Source: Nostocales cyanobacterium LEGE 11386
GTDB taxonomy: Bacteria > Cyanobacteriota > Cyanobacteriia > Cyanobacteriales > Nostocaceae
Reading direction: 5' to 3'
Length of the DNA: 63,438 nt
NCBI GenBank assembly: GCA_015207155.1
Contig: JADEXK010000035.1
Location: 1-63,438 of the forward strand
The notes under the pieces are model-generated. The model was not told the origin of the DNA. It was given only the letters and a program-made list of their open reading frames with translations, and searched no databases. Positions 1-9,426 of the stretch are shown one piece after another. A program made the translations under genes and the position numbers. The first letter of the stretch is position 1; each line of letters begins with the position of its first letter.

Positions 1-12
1 CCCTATTCCCAA

Positions 13-1914
13 CTAAGCTGGTATTATAAATTTTTCGCTCCCAGCTAGCCCAAAAGCAGCGTGAATCAATTGCAAAGCTTTAACACCTTGTTCTTGTGCC
101 ACAACACAGCTAATTTTGATTTCTGAGGTAGCAATCATTTGAATATTAATTTGGTGTTGGGCTAAGGCTTCAAACATTTTAGCGGCAATACCTGGCTGTC
201 CTACCATCCCTGCACCAACAATACTGACTTTAGCGATCGCATTATCTAACACAACTTCACCCCATCCTAATTCTGCTGCCACTTGGGTGAGCATTTTTTG
301 TGTACTTTCCCCATCTATCCGCGAGACTGTGAAGGCAATATCGCGTCTGGGAATCCCATCAATTACTCGGCAGCGCTGAGATTGAATGATCATGTCAACG
401 CTGACGTTGTGCTGTGCTAATAGTCCAAACAACCTGGCTGCCATCCCCGGCCTATCTGGTACTTGGCGAATGGCCAGACGCGCTTGGTTCATATCTAAAG
501 CAACGCCGCGAACGGGGGGGGGTGAGTGCTGAGTGCTGTAAAGCCCTGCGGGCATGGCTGCGCTTAGAGCGGAAGCGGGGCGTTTAGCCCGTGCTGAGTG
601 CTGAGTGTAGAAAGTTTCTTTTTGTCTTCCTTGTCCCCTTGTCTCCTTATCTGCTTCAATCTCAAAGGCTTTACGCAATGCAGCAACGGCGCGCTCGCAT
701 TCTGTTGCATCTACTACACAACTGACTTTGACTTCACTGGTGGAAATCATCTGGATGTTTACTTCTGCTTCCGCTAAGGTGGCAAACATTTTGGCTGCTA
801 CTCCAGGACGGCCAATCATGCCTGCGCCAGCAATACTGACTTTAGCAATGTTCTGTTCTACCATCACTTCTGCTTCGTCAGATTTAGGGTGAGATTGACT
901 CCTCAGTGCTGGGGCGATCGCTGCTGCTACTGCTTCTGCTCGCTTTAATATTGGTGTGGTGACGGTAAAAGCAATGTCGTTACTATTACCTTCGTGTATT
1001 GATTGAATAATTAAATCTACGTCTACATCTTGCCGGGATATTTCCCCAAATAACCTGGCGGCGACTCCTGGTTTATCGGGTACGCGCAACAGTGCTACCT
1101 TTGCTTGGTCTGTGTCAAATTCTACATTGTCTACAGGACGGGCAATTTCTAAATTCACTAGCGATCGCTCTTGGTTTTTGGGTGATCTGACCCAAGTCCC
1201 AGCAGCATCTGTCCAACTAGACCTCACCACTAGGGGAACACCATAGTTGCGGGCAATTTCCACGGCGCGGGGATGCAGGACTTTTGCTCCTAAGCTTGCC
1301 AGTTCTAGCATTTCATTGCAGGTGATTTCATCCATCAACTGGGCTTCGGGAACCAAGCGGGGATCTGTAGTTAAAATACCTGGTACATCTGTATAAATTT
1401 CACAAAAATCTGCCTGTAATGCCGCAGCTAGGGCGACTGCTGATGTGTCGGAACCACCGCGACCTAATGTGGTAATTTCCATATCTCTGAGGCTGGATAT
1501 GCCTTGAAATCCAGCTACTACAACTACCTTCCCTTGATTAATATGACGACTCAGACGATTAGTTTCAATGTGCAAAATTCGGGCACGGGTATGTTCAGCT
1601 TCGGTAACAATTCCTACTTGAGCGCCAGTCATAGAAATTGCTGGCTGTCCAATTTCTTGCAATGCCATACTTACCAAGGCAATGGTGACTTGCTCACCAG
1701 TGGAAAGCAGCATATCCATTTCCCGACGGTTGGGATTTGGAGAAATTTCATTAGCTATTTTGACGAGTCCATCGGTGGTTTTGCCCATTGCGGAAACCAC
1801 TACTACCAGAGAGTTTCCAGTTTTTACAGTCTGATAAACACGCTGTGCAACAGCTTGAATCCGTTCTACTGAACCGACAGATGTACCACCGTATTTTTGA
1901 ACTATGAGCGCCAT
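13..1914 (-). CDS. lysC: Aspartate kinase with four ACT units
   Basis: Aspartokinase phosphorylates aspartate, the first step to lysine, threonine, methionine and isoleucine, in the cytosol. The N-terminus carries the kinase signature KYGGTSVGS, and TTLGRGGSDTSAVALA follows near residue 155. Two ACT pairs follow (about 270-420 and 475-630), each with the recurring KVSIVGAGM-type core. Such duplicated ACT regions are known from cyanobacterial aspartokinases and bind feedback effectors. I start at the ATG at 1914 (MALIVQKYGG), because six extra upstream codons are not conserved in character. At 633 residues it is longer than the roughly 600 usual for the family. The excess lies in the linker between the ACT pairs, where positions 523-607 are a repeat also found at 57.87 kb. 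No lysine riboswitch was recognised upstream. Confidence 0.96.
   Translation of the reverse strand: MALIVQKYGGTSVGSVERIQAVAQRVYQTVKTGNSLVVVVSAMGKTTDGLVKIANEISPNPNRREMDMLLSTGEQVTIALVSMALQEIGQPAISMTGAQVGIVTEAEHTRARILHIETNRLSRHINQGKVVVVAGFQGISSLRDMEITTLGRGGSDTSAVALAAALQADFCEIYTDVPGILTTDPRLVPEAQLMDEITCNEMLELASLGAKVLHPRAVEIARNYGVPLVVRSSWTDAAGTWVRSPKNQERSLVNLEIARPVDNVEFDTDQAKVALLRVPDKPGVAARLFGEISRQDVDVDLIIQSIHEGNSNDIAFTVTTPILKRAEAVAAAIAPALRSQSHPKSDEAEVMVEQNIAKVSIAGAGMIGRPGVAAKMFATLAEAEVNIQMISTSEVKVSCVVDATECERAVAALRKAFEIEADKETRGQGRQKETFYTQHSARAKRPASALSAAMPAGLYSTQHSPPPVRGVALDMNQARLAIRQVPDRPGMAARLFGLLAQHNVSVDMIIQSQRCRVIDGIPRRDIAFTVSRIDGESTQKMLTQVAAELGWGEVVLDNAIAKVSIVGAGMVGQPGIAAKMFEALAQHQINIQMIATSEIKISCVVAQEQGVKALQLIHAAFGLAGSEKFIIPA
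523..607. repeat. Heptamer/palindrome repeat inserted in-frame in lysC
   Basis: Two TGAGTGC heptamers (523-536) are followed by a GC-rich block containing the short inverted parts GGGCATGG/GGGGCG and then more TGAGTGC units. The 40 bases 568-607 are identical to 57869-57908. Read from the lysC strand it is open and encodes a low-complexity linker rich in Ser, Ala, His and Pro. Another run of CCTTGTC-like units follows at about 628-650 within the same linker. Confidence 0.85.
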
Positions 1915-2469
1915 AAGTTTATATTTAATCAATTGTGCTTACTTTCATCAACATTCCGCCAATTCGGGAACTCTGGAAAGCATTGCCAGTTATTTAGTTT
2001 ACTAACTTATCAGAATCAGCCTAGACAAAAAACCTGTAATTTAGTTTTGTCAGTGATTTTGATTTCATCCAATCCCAGTAGGTTTAGTACAAATAGCAAA
2101 GGTAAGAAATAGTATACTCCCCTAAATGCTCCACAGAAACCGATGAAAGTCAAGGGGCTGTACTCCAACCCAGGCGATCGCTTGAGTTAATTTATCAAGA
2201 TTCAGTGAAATTTCAAATTTTTTGTATCTCTTTTTGAATAAAAATAAGTGTATATGCTTATAATTAGTTTATTGGTTTGAGATATTTAAACAATCTCAAA
2301 AAATACATAGTAGTTCCTTGCATATTACTAGCGTTAACAAGCTGAAAACTAGATGTTTAGCAAGTAAGTGACTCATTTAATTGCTCTTATTGCTATGCTA
2401 ATTTGCGTTGTACCTAGTTAAATTGGCTAATTTTATTTACAATTGAAATTCGGTATTTGGATAGTGAAA
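1915..2469. other. Gene-free region between lysC and a methyltransferase
   Basis: This is the divergent spacer between lysC (minus) and the methyltransferase (plus), so it should hold both promoters. It is AT-rich, especially 2200-2450, and contains one HIP1 octamer at 2174-2181. I saw no convincing gene, tRNA or riboswitch; the short open frames here have no recognisable character. Confidence 0.6.
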
Positions 2470-3153
2470 ATGGATAAATTAGAACTGGCTAAAATAGGTA
2501 AAGAATACATCAATCAAAGTCCGTATGGAATTTTTGATTTTCGTGGTCATGAGGTAATTGTATTACCCACAGTTTTTCCACCAACTTACAATACTCCTAC
2601 AATTTCAGAATTAATCGAAGGATTAGCAAATAATTGTCTGCAAACTAAAAATCAATGCCGAGTATTTGAAATGGGCATGGGTACTGGTGCAGCTATCTTA
2701 ACAGTTGCCAAAATGAAGGGAGTAGTAGCCAGTGCCTCAGATATTGCTCCAATGGCTGCCTTGAATGCCAAAGCTAATGCTTTATGGTGGGGTGTAGAGT
2801 GTGATATTCACCAAGGTAGTTTATTTGAGAACGTCCCCGAAGGACAATTCGATATTATATTTTGGAATATCCCGTTTTTCAAAGAAAATCCAGGCGGAAT
2901 TGATGAAGTAAAATTTCGAGCAGGTTTTGATCCAAATTATCAGTATTTAACGCAATTTTTAGCTGATTGTAACAGTCGCTTGGCTGAAAACGGGCAGATA
3001 TTGTTAGCTGTGGACTACGAGATGTGTGATTTAGATCATATTTACCAACTTATAGACAAAGCAGATTTTAATTCGGAGGTTTGTCACGAAATTAACATCA
3101 ATTGGGGGGCAATGCCTGTTAAATGTGCTTTTTTATTGCTGGAACGTAAATGA
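2470..3153 (+). CDS. Class I SAM-dependent methyltransferase
   Basis: This is a 227-residue predicted methyltransferase. The SAM-binding motif I is EMGMGTGAAIL near residue 67. An acidic motif II (SASDIAPMAALNAKAN) comes next, and NIPFF near residue 134 sits where HemK/PrmC and TrmN6-like N6- or glutamine methyltransferases have NPPY. That suggests a small-methyltransferase fold acting on an amine or amide, but Ile replaces the first Pro, so the substrate is unknown. I chose the ATG at 2470 over TTG 2443 and GTG 2464. The gene stands alone between lysC and spsA and has its own terminator at 3160-3199, so it is probably monocistronic. Confidence 0.8.
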   Translation: MDKLELAKIGKEYINQSPYGIFDFRGHEVIVLPTVFPPTYNTPTISELIEGLANNCLQTKNQCRVFEMGMGTGAAILTVAKMKGVVASASDIAPMAALNAKANALWWGVECDIHQGSLFENVPEGQFDIIFWNIPFFKENPGGIDEVKFRAGFDPNYQYLTQFLADCNSRLAENGQILLAVDYEMCDLDHIYQLIDKADFNSEVCHEININWGAMPVKCAFLLLERK

Positions 3154-3159
3154 AGCTTT

Positions 3160-3199
3160 GGCGATTGTTTATCAAAGAACAATGAACAATCGCCTTTTT
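3160..3199 (+). terminator. Intrinsic terminator of the methyltransferase gene
   Basis: A perfect 10-bp stem, GGCGATTGTT (3160-3169) with AACAATCGCC (3185-3194), is followed at once by five T. It begins 6 bases after the TGA stop. Confidence 0.9.
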
Positions 3200-3432
3200 G
3201 CAGAGATGAAGCTAAAGATAATGTAACTCTTGAGACGCACCCATCTACCTTACCCTTGGGCTTTTTGATGCGCTACTATCGCACCTTTAATATAGCTGTT
3301 ATAATTTGACGCATTTGTTTTATAATCTTTAAACATCAGCATAATTTTTTTTACTAAATCTGTAGCGGTCAACAGCCATGTGTATGAGAAGCTGTTCCCG
3401 GGCTGTAATGCAGTAAAATTGAGGAATGCACA

Positions 3433-5634
3433 ATGTCAAATAGCCCAGGGTTGTATATTCTACTAGTTAGCGTTCACGGCTTAATCCGGGGTAAAAATTT
3501 AGAATTAGGACGAGATGCTGACACGGGCGGACAAATTAAATATGTCCTAGAACTCGCTGAAGCCTTAGCCGCACACCCAGAAGTAGAACGTGTAGACCTG
3601 GTAACCCGTTTAGTCAACGATCCCAAAGTTAGCTCCGACTACGCCCAACCCGTAGAAGTTCTTTCTGACAAAGCCCAAATTATTCGCCTGAACTGCGGGC
3701 CACGGCGCTATCTCCGCAAAGAAGTTCTCTGGCCACATTTAGATAATTTTGCAGATGAGTTACTCAAACATCTGCGTCAGGTGGGAAAATTACCCCATGT
3801 GATTCATAGCCATTATGCCGATGCTGGATATGTGGGTTGTCGAGTCGCCGGTTGGTTAGGTGTTCCACTGGTGCATACTGGTCACTCTCTCGGACGGATC
3901 AAACAACAACGACTGTTAGAGCAGGGAACCAAACGGGAAACCATTGAAAGTAATTTTCATATTAGTACACGAATTGAAGCCGAAGAAAACACATTGGCGA
4001 GTGCAGCATTAGTCATCGCCAGTACTCATCAAGAAGTCACCCAGCAGTATGGCGTTTACGACCACTATCAGCCAAATCGCATGGTTGTCATTCCTCCTGG
4101 GGTAGCACTCAAAAACTTTTACCCTGTTCCTCAAAATTGGCAGGAACCACCCATTTATGAGGATTTGCAAAGATTTCTCAAAAATCCTCAAAAGCCAATA
4201 ATTATGGCACTTTCCCGCCCGGCAATTCGTAAAAATGTCAGTACTCTCGTTAAAGCCTATGGTGAAGATCCGCAGTTGCGTCACTTAGCGAACTTAGTTC
4301 TTGTCTTAGGTAACCGAGATGACATCACTACGATGGAATCAGGCCCGCGCCAGGTACTCACAGAAATTTTCCAGTTAATAGACCGCTACGACCTTTACGG
4401 GTACGTCGCCTATCCCAAACACCACCAATCCGATGAAGTTCCCGAACTATATCGATTATTGGCAAAAACACGGGGAGTCTTTATCAATCCGGCATTAACT
4501 GAACCATTTGGTTTGACCTTAATTGAAGCTACAGCCTGCGGTGTACCAATTATCGCTACATCAGATGGTGGGCCGCGAGATATCCTAGCGGCTTGCGATA
4601 ATGGGATGTTAATTGACCCACTCGATATTCAACAGATTCAGGATGCCCTACGCACAGCCCTCACTGATAATGAGCAATGGCAGCGTTGGTCTACCAATGG
4701 ATTGGATAGAGTCCGAGAGAATTTCTCTTGGGATAGTCATGTAGAACGCTATCTGGAACAGGTGCAGCAATTACCACAACGACGAGTTAAATCTGTACTC
4801 AGTCCCCTGCCAAAAGCTTTAGCAACCGATTTACCTGATTGGAATATCCCCGACCAAAACCGCTTACCAACCGCAGATCGTTTTCTGGTTTGCGAAATCG
4901 ATAATACTTTATTAGGCGACCAAGACGCTCTACACAAACTGATTGAGCGATTGCATAATGAAGGTCACTCAACCGGGGTAGGAATTGCTACCGGGCGCAA
5001 CCTGGAAAGTTCCTTACAGATGTTAGAAGAATGGCAATTCCCCAGGCCAGACTTGCTAATTGTCTCAGCAGGTAGCGAAATTTATTATGGACCTCAGGTA
5101 GTACCAGATACAAACTGGCAAAGACACATTAGCTACCACTGGAACGCTGATGCTGTTCGGCAAGCGATGGAAGAACTGCCAGGAGTAATGCTACAACCCC
5201 CGGAAGCCCAAGGTAAGTTTAAACTCAGCTACTTTATTGATGAAGCAAAATCTGTCAGCTTCAAGGAAATCATGCGTCATCTGCGACGGCGTAGATTGCA
5301 TGTCAAAGGAATTTACAGCCATAACATGTATCTTGATTTGTTACCTATTCGGGCTTCCAAAGGTGATGCCATTCGTTATTGTGCCTTGAAATGGGGATTA
5401 CCAATCAAACGATTTTTGGTAGCAGGTGCATCAGGGAATGATGAATCAATGCTAGCTGGGAATACCCTAGCTGTGGTTGTTGGTAACTACAGCCATGAAA
5501 TTGAAAAGTTGCGCGGCTATCCACAAATTTACTTTGCCCAAGGACAGTATGCCTGGGGAATTTTGGAAGCACTCGATCGCTATGACTTTTTTGGTGCTTT
5601 ATCTCCAGCCGAACTGGAAATGACGGCAGTTTAA
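3433..5634 (+). CDS. spsA: Sucrose-phosphate synthase with C-terminal phosphatase-like domain
   Basis: This enzyme joins an NDP-glucose to fructose-6-phosphate to give sucrose-6-phosphate, for osmotic protection and, in heterocyst formers, carbon transfer between cells. The GT-B glycosyltransferase part spans about residues 1-460, with GGQIKYVLELA near the N-terminus and the late ALTEPFGLTLIEATACGVP motif that binds the nucleotide sugar. A HAD domain like sucrose-phosphate phosphatase follows (about 480-725). There the nucleophile motif reads EIDNTLL instead of DxDxT, and the last motif reads GASGND instead of GDSGND, so it is probably not catalytic; the same loss is known for Synechocystis SPS. 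A good ribosome site (GAGG) lies 8 bases before the ATG at 3433. Some annotators would name it spsB. Confidence 0.93.
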   Translation: MSNSPGLYILLVSVHGLIRGKNLELGRDADTGGQIKYVLELAEALAAHPEVERVDLVTRLVNDPKVSSDYAQPVEVLSDKAQIIRLNCGPRRYLRKEVLWPHLDNFADELLKHLRQVGKLPHVIHSHYADAGYVGCRVAGWLGVPLVHTGHSLGRIKQQRLLEQGTKRETIESNFHISTRIEAEENTLASAALVIASTHQEVTQQYGVYDHYQPNRMVVIPPGVALKNFYPVPQNWQEPPIYEDLQRFLKNPQKPIIMALSRPAIRKNVSTLVKAYGEDPQLRHLANLVLVLGNRDDITTMESGPRQVLTEIFQLIDRYDLYGYVAYPKHHQSDEVPELYRLLAKTRGVFINPALTEPFGLTLIEATACGVPIIATSDGGPRDILAACDNGMLIDPLDIQQIQDALRTALTDNEQWQRWSTNGLDRVRENFSWDSHVERYLEQVQQLPQRRVKSVLSPLPKALATDLPDWNIPDQNRLPTADRFLVCEIDNTLLGDQDALHKLIERLHNEGHSTGVGIATGRNLESSLQMLEEWQFPRPDLLIVSAGSEIYYGPQVVPDTNWQRHISYHWNADAVRQAMEELPGVMLQPPEAQGKFKLSYFIDEAKSVSFKEIMRHLRRRRLHVKGIYSHNMYLDLLPIRASKGDAIRYCALKWGLPIKRFLVAGASGNDESMLAGNTLAVVVGNYSHEIEKLRGYPQIYFAQGQYAWGILEALDRYDFFGALSPAELEMTAV

Positions 5635-5638
5635 ATGT

Positions 5639-5688
5639 TTGTAGTGAGGACTCGAGGTCAATTTTGAGGACTAAAGTCCTCACTACAA
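5639..5688. repeat. Palindromic repeat after spsA
   Basis: Perfect 14-bp arms, TTGTAGTGAGGACT (5639-5652) and AGTCCTCACTACAA (5675-5688), surround a 22-base loop that itself holds GAGGACT. The GTAGTGAGGACT palindrome family is widespread in Nostoc-type genomes. It lies between the convergent spsA and phosphatase genes and could also end transcription, although there is no T-run. A relative is at 19864-19895. Confidence 0.8.
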
Positions 5689-5708
5689 GCCAATTTAATT
5701 CCAGCCGA

Positions 5709-7097
5709 CTATTGAATTTTTAGAACAACTAATGTCATATCATCGGTGTTTTGCTTATCAGCACCGATGAATTGTAAAACTTGGTCAAACAGGTAATCCA
5801 CAATTTCCTGTGGGCCGCTACAATACCTACAAGCGGCATTAAAAGCAGCAACAAAGTTTTCTTCGTCGAAGCGATCGCCACTGGCAGCCGCCGCATCAGT
5901 CAAACCATCTGTATAATAAATTACTGTATCTCCAGGCTCTAACTGTGCCTGGGCATCTTCATATTGGCTGTTGGCATCTAAACCAATCAACATTCCCAAA
6001 GTATCCAAGCGGGTGATAGTTTTCGTAGCTGCGTGCCACCACAAGGGAGGGTTATGCGCCGCATTACTGTAAGACAAAACTCGATTGAGGGGATTATATT
6101 CAGAATAAAATAGTGTGACAAAACGGTGGGAATTCTCCAAATCCGCGTACATAACTCGATTCAAATTTTGCAGAATTCCACATGGGGAATTACCATGCAA
6201 TACCTCTCCCCGTAGCATTCCCCGCATCATGGTCATAATCAGCCCGGCGGGAACACCTTTACCCATCACATCCCCAATTACCAAACCCCAGCGCCCAGTT
6301 TCCTGACCAGTTTTACTTGGCTGAATTTGATTGTGATTGGTGGGAATAAAGTCGTAGTAATCTCCACCAACGCGATTGGCTGGTTTACAGCGTGCAGCCA
6401 GAGATGCACCAGGAATACTTGGGCATTGACGGGGCAAAAGTCGCCGTTGAATTTCTGCCCCAATTTCTAGTTCTTGGTCGAGGCGTTCTTTTTTCCTCAG
6501 TTCTACTGCCAGTTCATCGTTTTCAATTGCTACCGCCGTTTGATCTGCCACCAATCTAACTAGCTTTTGCCTGGTTTCTGTCCAGCTATATTCTGGATCG
6601 CGACTGAGGACATAAAGCCATCCCCGTTCTGTATGCTTCACCAGAATCGCCGTGCCAAAAATTTGCACATCAGGGCCCAAGTAACGATGCATTTGGTCAT
6701 CCAACATCCCTGTAGCTGTTGTTAGAGGGGCTGTATTGGACATCAACGTAATTTGACTACTGGCTGTTTCTAGGGCTTTACGGATGTTCTTACGCTGGCG
6801 ACTATCCTGCCAGTGTAACTGCTCTAACCTAATTTGACCGTTAGGTTTATAGAGGAACAAAGCACTACCATCTGCATCTGTTACTCTTGTTGCCATCAGT
6901 GGGATCAGCTCCAAAAATTGGTTCAAATTATTGAAGCTTCTGAGGGCAAATCCTAAAGAACTTAGCAAATCTTGGATTTTGTTCTGTTCCCGATGTAGCC
7001 GCGCCACGAGTTCTTTGAGTGCCACGACTGGTGTGACATCCGTCGTGGCACTACTATTACTATCAGTGGGTTGAGAGGGCAGTTGAGACACAGGCAC
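5709..7097 (-). CDS. GAF-domain PP2C-type (RsbU/SpoIIE-like) serine phosphatase
   Basis: This is a 462-residue regulatory phosphatase that would remove phosphate from Ser/Thr of an anti-sigma-antagonist-type partner. A GAF-like sensor covers about residues 45-200 (FLELIPLMATRVTDADGSALFLY). A short coiled linker (ELEIGAEIQRRLLP), typical of RsbU proteins, follows. The SpoIIE/PP2C catalytic domain carries the metal-binding acidic motifs GGDYYDF, VIGDVMGKGVPA, YYTDGLTDA and TDDMTLVVL. The start codon is GTG at 7097. It is the last gene of a minus-strand run with ftsY, nusB and a DUF502 gene, though a 400-bp gap suggests its own promoter. The partner is not visible here. Confidence 0.88.
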   Translation of the reverse strand: MPVSQLPSQPTDSNSSATTDVTPVVALKELVARLHREQNKIQDLLSSLGFALRSFNNLNQFLELIPLMATRVTDADGSALFLYKPNGQIRLEQLHWQDSRQRKNIRKALETASSQITLMSNTAPLTTATGMLDDQMHRYLGPDVQIFGTAILVKHTERGWLYVLSRDPEYSWTETRQKLVRLVADQTAVAIENDELAVELRKKERLDQELEIGAEIQRRLLPRQCPSIPGASLAARCKPANRVGGDYYDFIPTNHNQIQPSKTGQETGRWGLVIGDVMGKGVPAGLIMTMMRGMLRGEVLHGNSPCGILQNLNRVMYADLENSHRFVTLFYSEYNPLNRVLSYSNAAHNPPLWWHAATKTITRLDTLGMLIGLDANSQYEDAQAQLEPGDTVIYYTDGLTDAAAASGDRFDEENFVAAFNAACRYCSGPQEIVDYLFDQVLQFIGADKQNTDDMTLVVLKIQ

Positions 7098-7501
7098 AGG
7101 TATTATTGCACTTGATATTGGCAGACTTAGATTACTTGTAACTTTTGTTGTTTTGGTATTGCTAAATCATATTGAGACAAGATTTGCCACTTTAGCAAGA
7201 GTAAAAAGACGTAAGAGATAACTGGATATGAGTATTGCATTTGCTGATTACATTTATGGCTAAATAGAAAAATTTTAATTAATGTCTGTTTAGTCAAAAA
7301 CTACTCGGTAAAAATCAGCAATTTTTGTCATAACCTATAAAACCTTTAATTTTTTCATACTTAATTAGCAAATCATACATCTTTAGACCTAAAAAAATCT
7401 TTTGTCAACAAAATAATTTAGGGAACAGGTGAAAACCTGCTACGAATGAAAGAAACATATAGCCTTTCTGTTCCCTGTCACCTGTCCCCTGTCACCTTCA
7501 A
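7098..7501. other. Gene-free region between phosphatase gene and ftsY
   Basis: The part nearest the phosphatase is AT-rich and probably holds its promoter. From about 7420 to 7500 there are degenerate repeats of the CCTGTCACCTGTCCC type, with an inverted GGGAACAGGTG copy near 7421, a low-complexity family seen again at 12393-12430. No gene or RNA was recognised. Confidence 0.55.
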
Positions 7502-9214
7502 CTAGCCACTCAATAGAGCTTCGACAAACTCATAGCTAGAAAAAGGCCGCAAATCTTCAATTCCTTCGCCAGCACCAATAAAGCGAATGGGCAAACCTAG
7601 TTGTTGCACAACCGCAAGGGCAACGCCGCCTTTAGCTGTACCATCTAGTTTGGTTAAGACCACACCACTGAGTTGGGCTGCTTGGGAGAAGACTTCAGCT
7701 TGCCGCAATCCATTTTGACCTAAAGTGGCATCTAAAACCAACAGCGATTCTATTTTGGCATCAGGGGCTTTTTTGTCAATAATTCGGCGAATTTTACTGA
7801 GTTCGTCCATTAAGTTCTTCTTGTTTTGCAGACGCCCGGCGGTATCTACTAGCAGTAATTCTGTTTCTCGTGCTTGAGCTGCGGCGATCGCATCAAACAC
7901 CACTGCTGCCGGGTCTGTATTTTTACCGGGATTGGCAATTACTTCTACACCGCTTCTTGTGCCCCAAACCTTCACCTGTTCTACAGCCGCAGCGCGGAAA
8001 GTGTCGGCTGCACCAATCAAGCATTTATAACCAGATTGTTTAGCTAGGTGAGAAATTTTACCGATGGTCGTGGTTTTCCCAGCCCCATTGACCCCAGTAA
8101 TTAACCAAATATTCAAAGTTTCTTTTTCTGGTGTAAAACTAGGGCTTGGGGATTTTTTCAACGGCTCATCTAACATCTCCCGCAAAATTTGTTTGAGGTA
8201 GGCGATCGCCTCCTCCGGCGGGGTGACTTCTGCTAACAGTTTTTTCTGGAGGGCATTGATAATGTAATCTGTGGCTTCTACACCCACATCAGCTTGTAAA
8301 AGCGCAGCTTCAATTTCTGCCACAGCTGCTTGGTTGAGAGGCCCTTGCCCAACAATGGCCTTGAGTTGGTTGAGGATGTTACGACGGGTTTTGTCTAACC
8401 CTTGTCTGAGCTTCTTCAGCCAGGTAATTTCCTCAATGGAAACATCTTCAGGTCGTCTACCTTGGGCTGCTAAGACTTCTGCTGACCACACAAAACCTTC
8501 ATCAAAAGCCAATCCGGCAATTTCCTCGGTTGTTTCTGGTGTGGCAGTGGTTGGCTGTAATACTTCTGTTTCTGGTACTTCAATGGCGCTGGCTATCAGC
8601 CGTTCTTGCTTGGCTTGCCGTTCTGCTGCTGCTCGTTCTAAGAAGGATAAATTGGTCGGCGCTGGTGACTCTGGTGTAGGTAATATTTCGGTGGATGCCG
8701 ATTCTATCTGACTTACTGTTAATTTTTGGTTCAGAGTTTCTGGCTCTGCGGCAATTTCTGCCAGTTCAGCATCTATACTAGATGGCTCTGCAATGGCTGC
8801 TGCTGTTTCGGTGACTTCACTTACCGTAGTCACGGCTTCTAGAGGTGCGGCAGTTTCTGCGATTTCAGGTTTTTCTGGTGGTGCTGTTTCGGTAACTTCA
8901 CTTACCGTAGTTAAGGCTTCTGGAGGTGCTGCTGTTTCTACAGTTTCAGGTTTTTCTGATAGTGCTTCAACATCTGCTGCATCAGGTGCAGTTTCAACTA
9001 CTTGAGATTGTTGTTTTTGCTGGATATTTTTATAAGCATTTTTAGCAAACGCCAACAAATCTGCCGTTGAGTCTTGTGCAGTCTCTGCTGCTGGGGTTGA
9101 CGTTGCGGCTGACTCTGGTTGGGGTTCTTTGCTTGGAGAAGTTTCTCCCTGTGTTTTTTCAGAGGGAGTGTCAGAGGAATCGTTGTATTGACGACGGAAC
9201 CAATTAAAAACCAT
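7502..9214 (-). CDS. ftsY: Signal recognition particle receptor FtsY
   Basis: FtsY is the membrane-associated SRP receptor GTPase that docks Ffh-bound ribosomes at the translocon. The C-terminal NG domain (about 250-570) has all GTPase motifs: GVNGAGKTTT near 374, DTFRAAA, DTAGRLQNKK near 456 and TKLDGTAKGG near 520. The N-terminal 250 residues form a long acidic, Ala/Glu/Pro/Thr-rich extension, as in other cyanobacterial and E. coli FtsY proteins. It contains a tandem 27-residue repeat coded at 8802-8963. Its partner Ffh is also in this window (50.4 kb). nusB and a DUF502 gene lie upstream on the same strand, about 210 bp apart, with repeats in the gap. Confidence 0.96.
   Translation of the reverse strand: MVFNWFRRQYNDSSDTPSEKTQGETSPSKEPQPESAATSTPAAETAQDSTADLLAFAKNAYKNIQQKQQSQVVETAPDAADVEALSEKPETVETAAPPEALTTVSEVTETAPPEKPEIAETAAPLEAVTTVSEVTETAAAIAEPSSIDAELAEIAAEPETLNQKLTVSQIESASTEILPTPESPAPTNLSFLERAAAERQAKQERLIASAIEVPETEVLQPTTATPETTEEIAGLAFDEGFVWSAEVLAAQGRRPEDVSIEEITWLKKLRQGLDKTRRNILNQLKAIVGQGPLNQAAVAEIEAALLQADVGVEATDYIINALQKKLLAEVTPPEEAIAYLKQILREMLDEPLKKSPSPSFTPEKETLNIWLITGVNGAGKTTTIGKISHLAKQSGYKCLIGAADTFRAAAVEQVKVWGTRSGVEVIANPGKNTDPAAVVFDAIAAAQARETELLLVDTAGRLQNKKNLMDELSKIRRIIDKKAPDAKIESLLVLDATLGQNGLRQAEVFSQAAQLSGVVLTKLDGTAKGGVALAVVQQLGLPIRFIGAGEGIEDLRPFSSYEFVEALLSG
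8802..8963. repeat. 81-bp tandem repeat inside ftsY
   Basis: Two adjacent copies of an 81-base unit (8802-8882 and 8883-8963) both begin GCTGTTTCGGTRACTTCACT. They code twice for a 27-residue acidic stretch with the core TTVSEVTETA. Differences between the copies keep the frame and are mostly conservative. Confidence 0.85.
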
Positions 9215-9426
9215 TGCAGCTAAATTTAGTTGTTATGTGAGTTATGAGTTATAAGTTATGAGTTTAAGTTAACTCGTAACTTTTTCCTGGGGTGAAAACC
9301 TGAGGGTTATCCTCACCTCTCAATGCCAGTTTGCTCAACGGGGGGAACCTCCGTAAAAAATAGGCTCCTCCTCACTCTCAACTCAAAACTTAGCACTCAT
9401 AACGGTTACGAAGTAAGGATAAAGTT
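9215..9426. other. Repeat-rich ftsY-nusB spacer
   Basis: A GAGTTAT/AAGTTATGAGTT tandem lies at about 9236-9263, and a G-run (GGGGGG) near 9340 is followed by pyrimidine-rich units. It looks like low-complexity repeat DNA and holds no gene. Confidence 0.5.

Noticed and set aside
1915..2469. Lysine riboswitch upstream of lysC
   Set aside because: No matching stem pattern could be seen and such riboswitches are not usual in cyanobacteria.
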